Shown one piece after another: positions 32,786 through 40,798 of a DNA stretch of 64,000 bases. The notes under the pieces are model-generated. The model was not told the origin of the DNA. It ran no database searches and saw only the letters and a program-made list of their open reading frames with translations. Location of the stretch: the NCBI GenBank assembly GCA_964636655.1, contig CAZWTK010000009.1, positions 3,366 to 67,365 of the forward strand, given 5' to 3'. Numbering within the stretch: position 1 is the stretch's first letter; the number at the start of each line of letters is the position of its first letter. The position numbers were made by a program, and so were the translations under genes. The stretch is from Fen-549 sp964636655 (GTDB lineage: Bacteria; Actinomycetota; Thermoleophilia; Gaiellales; Gaiellaceae).

Positions 32786-33595
32786 GTGGTTGGCGAGTCG
32801 GCTGTGGGCATAAGTCGAGAGATCGAGATCAACCGAAGAGATCACTTGAGCGATTTGGGTCGGACAGTGAGCGCGAGCAACGGACATGGCGTAGAGGTCG
32901 TCATCGAGCACGTCCGCAAGAGCTTCGAGGGCGGGCTCATTCGTTCACTCGAGGACGTGACCCTGCACATCGAACCGGGCGAGTTCGTCTCGCTCATGGG
33001 TCCCTCGGGTAGCGGCAAGAGCACGCTGCTCAACCTGATCGGTGCGCTCGACCGGCCCGATTCGGGCTCGATCAGCGTTGGCGCGCACCGAATCGAGAGC
33101 CTGCGCGACCCCTCGGAGTACAGAGCCGGGGTCGTCGGATTCGTCTTCCAGCTCCACAATCTGATCCCGACGCTGAACGCGCTGGAGAACGTTCAGGTAC
33201 CGATGCTCGGGCGTCATCACTCGCGCAAGGAGAGGGAGTCCCGCGCGCAGGAACTGCTCGAGGAGGTCGGGCTGTCGCACCGCCTCGACGCCAACCCGGG
33301 AACACTTTCCGGCGGCGAGCGCCAGCGAGTGGCGATCGCCCGCGCGCTGGCAAACCGGCCCTGTCTCCTGCTCGCCGACGAGCCCACCGGAGCGCTCGAC
33401 TCGGTCACCGGCCAGCGCATCATGGCTCTCCTACAACGGTTGCGCGAGCAGCATCAGATGACCACACTCGTCGTTACCAACGACGTCGCCGTCGCCGCCG
33501 CCGCCGACCGCGCCTACCGCATGCGCGACGGGCGCGTTGAACCACTTGACGAACCGCCTACTCCCGACGCAGAGCCTCGACCGGAGCAAGCCTGA
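32786..33595 (+). CDS. ABC transporter ATP-binding protein (MacB/LolD type)
   Basis: A 269-aa ATPase of the group that pairs with FtsX/MacB-like permeases. Motifs: Walker A GPSGSGKST, Q-loop VFQLHNLIPTLNALENV, signature LSGGERQRVAIARALA, Walker B CLLLADEPTGALDS, and a switch region with LVVTNDVAVAAAADR in which the usual His is replaced by Asn. The true start may be one of several GTG codons up to 32868, because the first 25 residues are not family-like. The permease gene lies downstream on the opposite strand and the two 3' ends overlap by 38 bp. Confidence 0.9.
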   Translation: MVGESAVGISREIEINRRDHLSDLGRTVSASNGHGVEVVIEHVRKSFEGGLIRSLEDVTLHIEPGEFVSLMGPSGSGKSTLLNLIGALDRPDSGSISVGAHRIESLRDPSEYRAGVVGFVFQLHNLIPTLNALENVQVPMLGRHHSRKERESRAQELLEEVGLSHRLDANPGTLSGGERQRVAIARALANRPCLLLADEPTGALDSVTGQRIMALLQRLREQHQMTTLVVTNDVAVAAAADRAYRMRDGRVEPLDEPPTPDAEPRPEQA

Positions 33596-34697
33596 CCGCG
33601 CGCAGGACAGGGTAGATCGCGCCAAAAAGCCCTACCCCCAGCGAGAAGGCAAGGCCCCAGGCGAAAACGCCGGCCGTGAAGTCCGGCTTCACGAAGGTCG
33701 AGATGAGCCCGTAGCTCGTGAAGAGGCGCGCAGCCAATACCCCAACTCCTAGCCCGATGCCCAAAGCGAGCAGGCAGATGCCTACCGCCTCGCTCACGAT
33801 CAGAGCCGCAATTCGATAAGCCGGCCAGCCGACTGCGCGCAGAATGCCGATCTCGCGCGTGCGCTCGGAGACCGACATCGCCATCGTATTCATGACGCCG
33901 ATGCCGCCGACGATCAGCGCTAAAAGCGAGAAGATCCAGCCGGCGCTGACCAGAAGCCGGCTCTGGGTGTCGACCTTGACGGCCTGGCCGGGCTCGGCCA
34001 CCGGCAATATGCCCGAGATCGTGCTCGCGATCTCCTTGGCCACTTCGCTCGACGGCCGCCCGGGGGTCACGGTGATCGCGATCGTCGTCACCTCGCCCGG
34101 GCGATTACTCAGCTCTTGCAGCGCTGAGAGCTGCATCACGGCTCCACTGTCTTCGGATGGATCGCCGGTGTGGTAGATGCCGACGACGCGAAAGCTGCGG
34201 ATCGTCGAGCGGAAGACGGGTGCTCCGCGATACCCCTTCACCTTCAGCGTGCTACCGAGCTTCGCGTGTAGAGAGTTAAGCGCCACGTCGCCGACGACGA
34301 TCTCGTTCGGTCCGGGGAGCTTCCCGCGTACGAGCACGAGCCGCTGCCACGGGAACTGGCCCGGCTTCATCCCGAGGATGAGGAAGGACGTTTGCTCGTT
34401 GACCGTGGTGACGTAGAGCTCGATTCCGGCCACCTGCTGTACGCCCGGCTCCTTCCTTATCCGAGCCTCCAGCGACTGGGGCAGGAGCGACTTGGTCAGA
34501 TCGGTCGTACCCGACTGGAAGAGCCCGAAATCGGCTCGGCCCAGGTGAATGAGTTGATTGGCGGTGTTGGCGACTCCGTTCGTGATCGAGAGCAGAGCCA
34601 CGATCAGGCCGACGCCGATCGACACTCCGGCCGCGGTGAGACCGGTGCGCATTGGACGGCGGAGCAGGTTCTTCCGGATCAACTTCGCCCAGGTCAC
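33558..34697 (-). CDS. FtsX/MacB-like ABC transporter permease
   Basis: A 379-aa membrane protein with the 1+3 topology of MacB/LolC permeases. The first TM follows LLRRPMRTGLTAAGVSIGVG. A large extracytoplasmic domain comes next (about residues 70-250). The C-terminal domain starts LLALIVGGIGVMNTMAMSVSERTREIGILRAVG, a hallmark of the family, and the protein ends APVEALRRE. GTG 34697 is preferred to a start 32 codons upstream because that extension is an Arg-rich tail not typical of the family. It converges on the ATPase gene. Confidence 0.9.
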   Translation of the reverse strand: MTWAKLIRKNLLRRPMRTGLTAAGVSIGVGLIVALLSITNGVANTANQLIHLGRADFGLFQSGTTDLTKSLLPQSLEARIRKEPGVQQVAGIELYVTTVNEQTSFLILGMKPGQFPWQRLVLVRGKLPGPNEIVVGDVALNSLHAKLGSTLKVKGYRGAPVFRSTIRSFRVVGIYHTGDPSEDSGAVMQLSALQELSNRPGEVTTIAITVTPGRPSSEVAKEIASTISGILPVAEPGQAVKVDTQSRLLVSAGWIFSLLALIVGGIGVMNTMAMSVSERTREIGILRAVGWPAYRIAALIVSEAVGICLLALGIGLGVGVLAARLFTSYGLISTFVKPDFTAGVFAWGLAFSLGVGLFGAIYPVLRAVRLAPVEALRRE

Positions 34698-34863
34698 GCG
34701 ACGAATACTTCCCCTTTTGCGGCTTTCTCGCAACCGGCGCCGCGCCCCGAGCCTAACCCGGCGCGCCGTTCTGGCAAGCGAATATTCGCTCACTCACGAT
34801 CGGGTTTCGCGAGAGGACGCCCGTGGACGGCTCGGACGTCGGGGCGGTTCGCTCGGAGAAGCG

Positions 34864-35403
34864 CTAGATCAGGCCGCAGGCGCGAGCGGTATTCGGCCAG
34901 GGATAGAAGCCTCTGCCGCTTTTATACGCACGTTCAGCTACCCACATCTGCTCGTTCGGGCTCCAGTTTTCGGCGGTGCCCTTGACGCGAAGTAGATACC
35001 TACCGTAGGAGCGCTGGAAGGAAAGGTCCATCTGCAGGCCGCCGTAGTAGCCGTTGCCGGTGTGGGCGTTCCAGGCGCCCTCGCCTCGATGGATGCACAA
35101 CCATTGAGACCTGTGAGGTACCTTCCGCGCACGTAGCCGGGCGCGGGTGGCACGCTTCTGCCAGAGATCGAGAACCCAGTGGCGGTATTTCGGGTTGGAC
35201 ACGCGGAGAATGCCGTGACGCGCGGGCGTTCTCGTCACTCCCATGACCTTCTGCCAGTGCCAGGTCATGTGCCTCAACTGCCGGATTCGCCGGAGCTCGG
35301 ACGTCCGTTTGTTGGTTGCGCCGGCCAGTGCCGGGGCAAGCAAGACGACAATCACGAGCGCGGAGACAAGAATGCGCAGTGCGCCTCTTCGAATCACAAA
35401 CAA
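34864..35403 (-). CDS. Secreted Rpf/transglycosylase-like protein
   Basis: A 179-aa exported protein. The leader spans residues about 1-29 (ALRILVSALVIVVLLAPALAGA). Next comes a basic, Arg-rich helical linker (about 30-95). The C-terminal domain is transglycosylase-like as in resuscitation-promoting factors: WLCIHRGEGAWNAHTGNGYYGGLQMD with the catalytic Glu in HRGEG, then a WSPNEQMWVAERAY segment and a closing ARACGLI that could form the family disulfide. It probably cleaves peptidoglycan during growth or revival. The 189-bp upstream region shows no clear regulatory element. Confidence 0.85.
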   Translation of the reverse strand: MFVIRRGALRILVSALVIVVLLAPALAGATNKRTSELRRIRQLRHMTWHWQKVMGVTRTPARHGILRVSNPKYRHWVLDLWQKRATRARLRARKVPHRSQWLCIHRGEGAWNAHTGNGYYGGLQMDLSFQRSYGRYLLRVKGTAENWSPNEQMWVAERAYKSGRGFYPWPNTARACGLI

Positions 35404-35592
35404 CTACTCCTTACGCGACAACGACGACCGATGACGCCCGGAAGGAATTCAGTCGGGCCGCCTCGGCCTGACGTCGCCAGAGCGACATCAGCCCCGTAAG
35501 GCTAGCAAAAGCACGAGAGCGCAAGCGACCCATAGCGAACATGCACTACAAGCTGCAGAGGGCAAACTTCAAGCAAAAAACGCTATTAACGA

Positions 35593-35946
35593 GTGACCCT
35601 GCTGGCTGTGCTCGATTACTCCTATCGAGCGATGCGCCGTTACCCCAGCCTGACGACACTAGAACTAGCCCCAACCTGCGGAATCATGCAACTGCGACTA
35701 GGCGACACGATCCATACGGAACGTCTGGCTTCTTTCCTGGAGAGCCTCGGCCAGGCAACCATCATCTCTGGTCCGAACGAGATCGAGCTCCTCGCGCCCG
35801 ACAGCGGCAAGGCCGGCGACATTGCGCGGCGAGAGATCGCCATCTACCTGCGCGTCTGGAGTGTTCTGTATCCCGATGCCGAGGTCTCGGTGGTCGGCGA
35901 AGGCGCCGGCGAGCTGGCCGAGGCGCAAGCCGTAAGCGCCGGCTAG
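35593..35946 (+). CDS. Small protein of unknown function
   Basis: A 117-aa soluble protein. The part from Met 32 onward (MQLRLGDTIHTERLASFLES, then GQATIISGPNEIELLAPDSG) looks like a compact alpha/beta domain ending in DAEVSVVGEGAGE. The start is uncertain: GTG 35593, ATG 35632 and ATG 35686 are all in frame and none has a Shine-Dalgarno sequence. ATG 35686 would still keep the whole domain. No family recognised. Confidence 0.6.
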   Translation: MTLLAVLDYSYRAMRRYPSLTTLELAPTCGIMQLRLGDTIHTERLASFLESLGQATIISGPNEIELLAPDSGKAGDIARREIAIYLRVWSVLYPDAEVSVVGEGAGELAEAQAVSAG

Positions 35947-36016
35947 CCGCGTTTCGCCCCACCGCTGAGTAGGTTTGCGCCCACGCTCTGACGTCCGCTC
36001 TCTTCGATTCGGGCAC

Positions 36017-36138
36017 AAAAAAGCGTCGAGCCGGTGACGCTTTCGTCCCCTCTCCCTAAGAACCTCGGTCTCGCCGTTGCCGGCGCTTCCGCTGCCCCTT
36101 GGAGGAGGCTCAACCTACTCACGTTCCGTGCTCGACGC
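36017..36138 (-). ncRNA. Structured RNA-like element with closing stem and T-tract
   Basis: On the minus strand GCGTCGAGC (36138-36130) pairs with GCTCGACGC (36031-36023), and TTTTTT follows at once (A-run 36017-36022). The enclosed 98 nt hold further short hairpins, including CGCCG-GCAA-CGGCG with a GNRA tetraloop and GACG-AAAG-CGTC. This is the layout of a compact small RNA ending in its own terminator, or of a riboswitch-like leader. I could not match it to SRP RNA, 6S, tmRNA, RNase P or any riboswitch I know. Confidence 0.4.
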
Positions 36139-36211
36139 TCGATGATCTTCCCACGCGTGGTGGCCAACTTCAATACGGGAAAACACGTATTTCACATCTC
36201 TTGGCGTAGAG

Positions 36212-36277
36212 ACCGAGCTCGCGACCCGCACAGACTCGCCGAAGCCTGCTGTCGCGGCTCCCGGAGCTCGGTTTTTT
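36212..36277 (+). terminator. Intrinsic terminator, plus strand
   Basis: ACCGAGCTC (36212-36220) pairs with GAGCTCGGT (36264-36272), with an inner GCGAC/GTCGC pair (36221-36225 and 36251-36255), and six T residues at 36272-36277. It faces the minus-strand element at 36017. Between them (36139-36211) is another hairpin, AATACG/CGTATT. It may end the transcript of the gene at 35593 or a separate small RNA. Confidence 0.65.
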
Positions 36278-36298
36278 AAGACGACTAGTGCAGATCGA

Positions 36299-36421
36299 CT
36301 AGTGCTTGTGCCGGTGTCCGCCGCCGTGCCCGGCCATGCCGAGCGAGAAGATGACGAGCACCAGCACGGCCCACCAGGCGATGCTCAGAGTGCCGCTGTG
36401 CCAGCTAAGGACATCCCACAT
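36299..36421 (-). CDS. 40-residue membrane protein with His-rich tail
   Basis: A 41-codon frame with ATG at 36421: MWDVLSWHSGTLSIAWWAVL, then a hydrophobic helix (VLVLVIFSLG) and the tail MAGHGGGHRHKH before TAG. One transmembrane segment followed by a His cluster suggests a metal-binding membrane microprotein. Only a weak AGG precedes the start. Support is the clean TM-plus-His pattern and the fit to the gap between the terminator at 36277 and the next gene. It could still be chance. Confidence 0.45.
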   Translation of the reverse strand: MWDVLSWHSGTLSIAWWAVLVLVIFSLGMAGHGGGHRHKH

Positions 36422-36464
36422 AGCGTGGAGCCTAGCGATCGGCGAGGTTTTTTCTACGGCCCGC

Positions 36465-36734
36465 TCAGGCCTCGCCCAGAACCGAGACGGTTGGTGCCGA
36501 GACGACTCCGGCTTTCTGCATCGTCTCGCGAAGGCTGTCGCTGTTAAAGAACTCTTTCGCCCGATCGTAATCGTCGACCTCGAAGAAAAGGACGACGTTG
36601 CGAGAATCCGAAGCGCCGCGATAGACGCCGTCGTCCTTTATTCCGTAGCTTTCGCGCACGGCGCCGTGCTCGTCGTAGTACGGCTTCCAGGCATCGAAGT
36701 CTTTGACAGTGTGGCGTACGACGATAGTTGACAT
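36465..36734 (-). CDS. Small ABM-fold-like protein
   Basis: An 89-aa soluble protein that reads as a dimeric alpha/beta-barrel (antibiotic-biosynthesis-monooxygenase/NIPSNAP-like) domain: MSTIVVRHTVKDFDAWKPYY, DEHGAVRESYGIKDDGVYRG, VVLFFEVDDYDRAKEFFNSD, then SLRETMQKAGV. Such proteins act as small oxygenases, dismutases or stress proteins. No cofactor-binding residues can be assigned. It stands alone on the minus strand. Confidence 0.75.
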   Translation of the reverse strand: MSTIVVRHTVKDFDAWKPYYDEHGAVRESYGIKDDGVYRGASDSRNVVLFFEVDDYDRAKEFFNSDSLRETMQKAGVVSAPTVSVLGEA

Positions 36735-36824
36735 CTCGACCTCCGCAGTTAGTCGTTTGGGAAACGGATTTGGTGTCTTTCACCGCGGCCTATTTCCAAA
36801 CACCTCTTGAATGCGACAAGGGAC

Positions 36825-37556
36825 TCAGCCGAGCCTGAGCACGACCAGCGCCGCGGCAAGCGCGATCACCGAGGCAGTCAGTACGCGCAGCGCAGCCTCC
36901 GGCGCGGCTAGGAGCGTCCCCGCTTCAATCGTCTCGATACCACCGTCGCGATAGGTAATCGAGCCGGAGATCTCGCCTGCTTGGCGGCGGATGCCACGGA
37001 CCTGCGTCGAGAGCCGACGCTGAGCGGCGGAAAGTAACGCGGCGAACGCCGCCGCGAGGATCGCCTCGGCGCGCAGCGTCCCGCTCGCACCGACATATGC
37101 CGTCAACACCGGGAACGCGCCCCAGGCAAGCGCAAACCAGAGATCGCTATGAAAGCGACCACCGGCCAGCTCGAGCGTATAGGCGACGGCGATGAAGGCG
37201 CCAAAGACGACGAAGGGCGCCAGCCAGAGTGTCCAGGCAAGCGTGGCGCCAACACCGATCGCCGTCGCGCCGGCGATCGAGATCGAAGCCATCAGTACGA
37301 GCACGACGCCCGGGATGCTCGTATCCAGTGGCCTCCCGTTCAGCTCGTCAAGAGCGTGCGCGCCGATGCTCATCGCCAAGAAAAACGCCAGCAGGCCCCA
37401 GAGAAGCCGGTGTGGTTGAAGTCCGGGAGCGAGTGACGCGCCGATGGCCACATAGGAGAGGTGCCAGAGCGTATATGGAGGGTGAAGGAGCGTCACATAG
37501 TCGCGCCAACCGCCCGGCGCGAGCGCATAGAAAGCCGGGCGAGCCCGAGTCGTCAT
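36825..37556 (-). CDS. UbiA-like integral membrane protein
   Basis: A 243-aa protein with about seven hydrophobic helices. It opens LLHPPYTLWHLSYVAIGASL and carries an acidic loop HALDELNGRPLDTSIP after the second helix, placed like the first Asp-rich motif of UbiA prenyltransferases; a later YTLELAGGRFHSD could be the second. The start overlaps the stop of the menG-type methyltransferase gene by 4 bp. Together these suggest a quinone- or lipid-related prenyl-transfer role, but the motifs are degenerate and the assignment is tentative. Confidence 0.6.
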   Translation of the reverse strand: MTTRARPAFYALAPGGWRDYVTLLHPPYTLWHLSYVAIGASLAPGLQPHRLLWGLLAFFLAMSIGAHALDELNGRPLDTSIPGVVLVLMASISIAGATAIGVGATLAWTLWLAPFVVFGAFIAVAYTLELAGGRFHSDLWFALAWGAFPVLTAYVGASGTLRAEAILAAAFAALLSAAQRRLSTQVRGIRRQAGEISGSITYRDGGIETIEAGTLLAAPEAALRVLTASVIALAAALVVLRLG

Positions 37557-38272
37557 GTCCGTCGCCCCCAGACGACTATCGCTCCTCCCAACGAGAGTCG
37601 CCGGTAGCGCAGATCTTCGATTCCGGCGGCAAGCCAGAGGTCGAGGATCCGTTCCAGACCATACTCCGCGTAGAGTTCGCGGATACTCGGACCAAGGAAG
37701 CGCCCGACCTCCCCCCAGCCGCCGGCGATGAGCGTACCGGCCGCAGGAAGACCGGTCCGCACGTACAGCTCCCAGAGGGCGCGGGGGAACAAGCGCGGTG
37801 GGACTCCAAACTCGAGCGAGGCCACGACACCGCCGGAGCTGACCACTCGAGCAAGTTCGCGCATGGTCGCCGCCCGGTCGACGATGTAGCGGAGCAGATA
37901 GGTAAAGCTGAGCGCAGAGAAGGAGCCGTCCGCGAACGGCAGCTCTTCGGCGTGACCTTCGATGAGCTCGATCCGGTCGTCGAGATTCGCTCGGGCGACG
38001 CGCTCGCGCGCGCGCGCGAGCATCTGAGCGCTCTGGTCGAGCCCGACCACGTGCGCCGAAGTTCGCCTTGCGATCTCGATTGCCACCGCGCCCGTGCCCG
38101 TGGCCACGTCTAGCACCTGATCGCCGTGGCCGGCTTCGATGCGCGAGACGAGGAAGCGCCGCCAGCGAGGGTCCTGACCAAGCGAGAGCAAGCGGGCATA
38201 ACGGTCGTAGGTCGGTGCGATCGGGGCGAAGAGAGACTTCGCGAACTCGTTCGGCGGTGCGGCCTCCGTCAC
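37553..38272 (-). CDS. menG: Demethylmenaquinone methyltransferase (MenG/UbiE)
   Basis: A 239-aa SAM-dependent methyltransferase of the UbiE/COQ5 family, which carries out the last step of menaquinone synthesis. Family markers: FAPIAPTYDRYARLLSLGQD near the N-terminus, motif I VLDVATGTGAVAIEIARR, VVGLDQSAQML, EGHAEELPFADGSFSALSFTYLLRY, and GGVVASLEFGVP. It overlaps the UbiA-like gene by 4 bp. The late segment (SIRELYAEYGLERILDLWLA) is somewhat divergent from classical MenG, so a related quinone methyltransferase is possible. Confidence 0.85.
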   Translation of the reverse strand: MTEAAPPNEFAKSLFAPIAPTYDRYARLLSLGQDPRWRRFLVSRIEAGHGDQVLDVATGTGAVAIEIARRTSAHVVGLDQSAQMLARARERVARANLDDRIELIEGHAEELPFADGSFSALSFTYLLRYIVDRAATMRELARVVSSGGVVASLEFGVPPRLFPRALWELYVRTGLPAAGTLIAGGWGEVGRFLGPSIRELYAEYGLERILDLWLAAGIEDLRYRRLSLGGAIVVWGRRT

Positions 38273-38473
38273 CGGCCCAGTCTAACGCGGCTTCCCGGGC
38301 TCGGTACCTCGCCGATCCGAGATCGTGGCGACAAAAGCGTCAGAGCCCATTCCGGTAGGACGGCGCGGCCGAGGCGGTTGAAGCGTGGACGCCAGGGGTC
38401 GTGCGGGCCTGGCGGAACGGGATCTTAGCCTGACCTTAATGGCGGCTTGAGCCTGCTCAACACTCGAGCGGGA

Positions 38474-38869
38474 ATGATCAGAGGCATGAACGGAAACCAA
38501 GATCTTCCAGGCTTGATGATGCGACACGGAGGAACCTACGGTCCCTCGCTTCGCGTACACGAAGCCGGACCGAACTCGATCGAATGGGCCATTCTCGGCC
38601 TCGCGATCGCGATTCTGGTGATTGCGGGTTTGCTCCTGCTCGACGCCTGCCAGCGCCGGCGCCGGCGCTTCTGGAGCGGACCAAGCGGATCCGACAAGGA
38701 GCTGGCGATCCTGCGCCTGCGCTACGCGAAAGGCGAGATCTCTCGAGACGAGTACTCGCAGGCGCTCTCCGACCTCGGCGCTTCGCAAGAGCGCCCGGCC
38801 GTGCCGGTAGACGACGCGGAAAGCAAACCGGAGGAGGCCCAGCCCAAGCGCCGGCGCGGACGAAAGTAG
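38474..38869 (+). CDS. SHOCT-domain membrane protein
   Basis: A 131-aa protein with one transmembrane helix (SIEWAILGLAIAILVIAGLLLL) and a C-terminal SHOCT motif (ELAILRLRYAKGEISRDEYSQALSDLG), followed by an acidic then basic tail (KRRRGRK). SHOCT modules are short oligomerisation or membrane-association elements. ATG 38474 and ATG 38486 are both possible starts; a TTG at 38447 is less likely. No partner gene nearby. Confidence 0.78.
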   Translation: MIRGMNGNQDLPGLMMRHGGTYGPSLRVHEAGPNSIEWAILGLAIAILVIAGLLLLDACQRRRRRFWSGPSGSDKELAILRLRYAKGEISRDEYSQALSDLGASQERPAVPVDDAESKPEEAQPKRRRGRK

Positions 38870-39078
38870 ACGAGAGTCGGCGAGTTGCTCGAGAGGAGCG
38901 GCGCCGGGCCCCGTGAGAGCGGCGAATCCACGGAGTCCGGCGCCGTTTGTCGTCGAGATGAGAACCCACCCGGTGGGAGCGCGGATATAAACAAAATCGG
39001 AAGCGCTACAATCCGCGCCATGCGAAGCCTCTGATTCTCGCCCGGTTCGTTTTTTCTCTTCTACTTCCGGAGGACCAG

Positions 39079-39918
39079 ATGTCTGCTCGCAACGAATCGA
39101 ATCCGTACGACCTGAGTGGGCGCAGCGCGCTCGTCACCGGCGCCAACATGGGAATCGGCGCCGCCACTGCCGCTCTGCTCGCGCGCCGCGGCGCCGCCGT
39201 CCTCGTCGCCTACTTGTCCATGAGCGATCCCGAGGACGACGCGATCTTTCCGCCCGCGTATCGAGAGGCGCGTTCGAACGACGGCTCACGGGTGCTCGAT
39301 GCGATACGCCGCGAGGGCGGCCGAGCCGAAGCGCTCGAGGTCGACCTCGGCGACGAACAGGCACCGATGCGCCTTTTCGATCACGCCGAGCGGGAACTCG
39401 GGCCAATCGAGATCCTGATCCTGAATGCCACCGGCTGGCAGTGCCCTGACAGCTTTTCCAGCGGGCGCGACGACCAGGTCGGACGGCCCCTCCGATCGGT
39501 TACGGCTGAGGCCTTCACGGCTCAGTTTGCCGTCGATGCGCGTGCCTCGGCGCTGCTCATCGCCGAGCTTGCGCGTCGCCACAGAGAGCGCGGCGGCGAT
39601 TGGGGCCGAATCGTCTCACTCACCTCGGGCGGGCGGGACGGCTTCCCCGGCGAGGTCTCCTACGGTGCGGCCAAGGCCGCGCTCGAGAGCCTTACGCTCT
39701 CAGCCGCCTGGGAGCTCGGTGAGCAGGGCGTGACGGCCAACCTGGTTCATCCTCCCCACACCGATACGGGCTGGTTCACGCGCGAGGTCGAGCGCGAGGC
39801 GATCGCGGCCAGCCCGCTTCGTCACTACGCGCAGCCCGAAGATGTGGCCGAGGTGATCGCCTACCTCTGCTCGCCGGCAGCCGGTTTCATCACCGGGAAT
39901 CGAATTCAGATGCGCTGA
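39079..39918 (+). CDS. SDR-family oxidoreductase
   Basis: A 279-aa short-chain dehydrogenase. Cofactor motif TGANMGIGAATA, LNATG in place of the usual NNAG, then catalytic SLTSGGRDGFPGEVSYGAAK (Ser, Tyr and Lys present), and the C-terminal PEDVAEVIAYLCSPAAGFITG typical of the classical group. There is an unusual insertion after the second strand (SMSDPEDDAIFPPAYREARS). The Shine-Dalgarno GGAGG is just upstream. It resembles 3-oxoacyl-ACP reductase-like SDRs; the substrate is unknown. Confidence 0.88.
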   Translation: MSARNESNPYDLSGRSALVTGANMGIGAATAALLARRGAAVLVAYLSMSDPEDDAIFPPAYREARSNDGSRVLDAIRREGGRAEALEVDLGDEQAPMRLFDHAERELGPIEILILNATGWQCPDSFSSGRDDQVGRPLRSVTAEAFTAQFAVDARASALLIAELARRHRERGGDWGRIVSLTSGGRDGFPGEVSYGAAKAALESLTLSAAWELGEQGVTANLVHPPHTDTGWFTREVEREAIAASPLRHYAQPEDVAEVIAYLCSPAAGFITGNRIQMR

Positions 39919-39927
39919 ACGAGGAGC

Positions 39928-39959
39928 GCCCCGACTCTGTCTCGGGGCACTTCTTTCTT
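39928..39959 (+). terminator. Intrinsic terminator after the SDR gene
   Basis: GCCCCGA (39928-39934) pairs with TCGGGGC (39942-39948), followed by the pyrimidine-rich tail ACTTCTTTCTTC. It lies 10 bp beyond the stop codon. Confidence 0.75.
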
Positions 39960-40093
39960 CGTCCGCCACCAAGCCACCCGCCCGCGGGGTCATTTCAAAG
40001 TACCGTCCCGACAGCGTCGGTGACGCCCCTCGGTGTGCCGATTTCGCACCAACTCGAAAACACATCTCGGACCCTGTCGACGAGATCGGCCAG

Positions 40094-40186
40094 CCCGCTC
40101 CGCTAATAGGAGCGGGAGTCGAGGAAGCGCCACCAGGCGCTATCGACTTGTCATTAGCCCCGGGTGGAAATCGTAGATTTCCGCCC
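40094..40186. other. Two hairpins in the gap before the DUF355 gene
   Basis: CCCGCTCC (40094-40101) pairs with GGAGCGGG (40109-40116). GGGTGGAAATC (40162-40172) pairs with GATTTCCGCCC (40176-40186) through an 11-bp stem with one G-T pair. The second begins 3 bp beyond the minus-strand stop at 40190 and is probably its terminator, although without a T-tract. The rest of 39960-40189 holds nothing I recognise. Confidence 0.55.
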
Positions 40187-40189
40187 GAC

Positions 40190-40672
40190 TTAGAGCTTGT
40201 AACCGATCTTGCGCAACAGGTCGTGGCGAGCGACGACGTCCTCCTCGGTCTCGACGCCGCGCGGGCTCTCTCCATCGACTACGCCGGCGATGCCGCGGCC
40301 ACGCTCGGTCTGGACGACGATGACCTCGACCGCGTTGGCCGTGGCGCAGAAGATGTGGCAGACCTCCGGAACCTGTTTGAGCTGGTTCAAGACGTTTACC
40401 GGAAAGCCCTCGCGCAAGAAGACGATGAAGGAATGCCCGGCCCCGATCGCGCTTGCGTTTGCGACTGCGAGCGCAATCAACTCCTCGTCGTTACCGGCGC
40501 GACGCACGAGGCACGGCCCCGAGGCTTCGCAGAAGGCGATGCCGAAGCGCAGATGCGGCGAGTTGCCGACAAGCGCCTCGTAGACATCGTCGATGGTCTT
40601 GATGAAGTGCGACTGGCCGAGGATCACGTTCACGTCCTCGGGCTTCTCGATCTCGACGGTCAGGAACTCCAT
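40190..40672 (-). CDS. Adenosine-specific kinase family protein (DUF355)
   Basis: A 160-aa protein of the DUF355/adenosine-specific kinase family. It starts MEFLTVEIEKPEDVNVILGQ and has the conserved SHFIKTIDDVYEAL, FGIAFCEASGPCLVRRAGND, and VPEVCHIFCATANAVEVIV segments, ending GVETEEDVVARHDLLRKIGYKL. ATG 40672 is preferred over a start nine codons upstream because AGGAGG lies 7 nt before it. The family is common in archaea; its physiological role is poorly defined. Confidence 0.88.
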   Translation of the reverse strand: MEFLTVEIEKPEDVNVILGQSHFIKTIDDVYEALVGNSPHLRFGIAFCEASGPCLVRRAGNDEELIALAVANASAIGAGHSFIVFLREGFPVNVLNQLKQVPEVCHIFCATANAVEVIVVQTERGRGIAGVVDGESPRGVETEEDVVARHDLLRKIGYKL

Positions 40673-40798
40673 GGGCAACCTCCTGTCGGCATTCTCCACT
40701 GCCTCGCGCCGGGGTTCAACCGAAGCTCACGCGGACAACCCGCGCGACTACTCGCGAGCGTTCCTCACTCGGCGGAAAGACGCACTCTCTCAGGCGCT

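Noticed and set aside
36130..36250. SRP RNA, 6S RNA, tmRNA or RNase P RNA at 36 kb
   Set aside because: Looked for the SRP GGAA tetraloop with flanking AGCA, the tmRNA ends and the RNase P core; none is present on either strand.
36034..36279. 81-codon plus-strand frame over the structured elements at 36 kb
   Set aside because: No ribosome site, unusual composition, and it reads through two hairpins and a T-tract.
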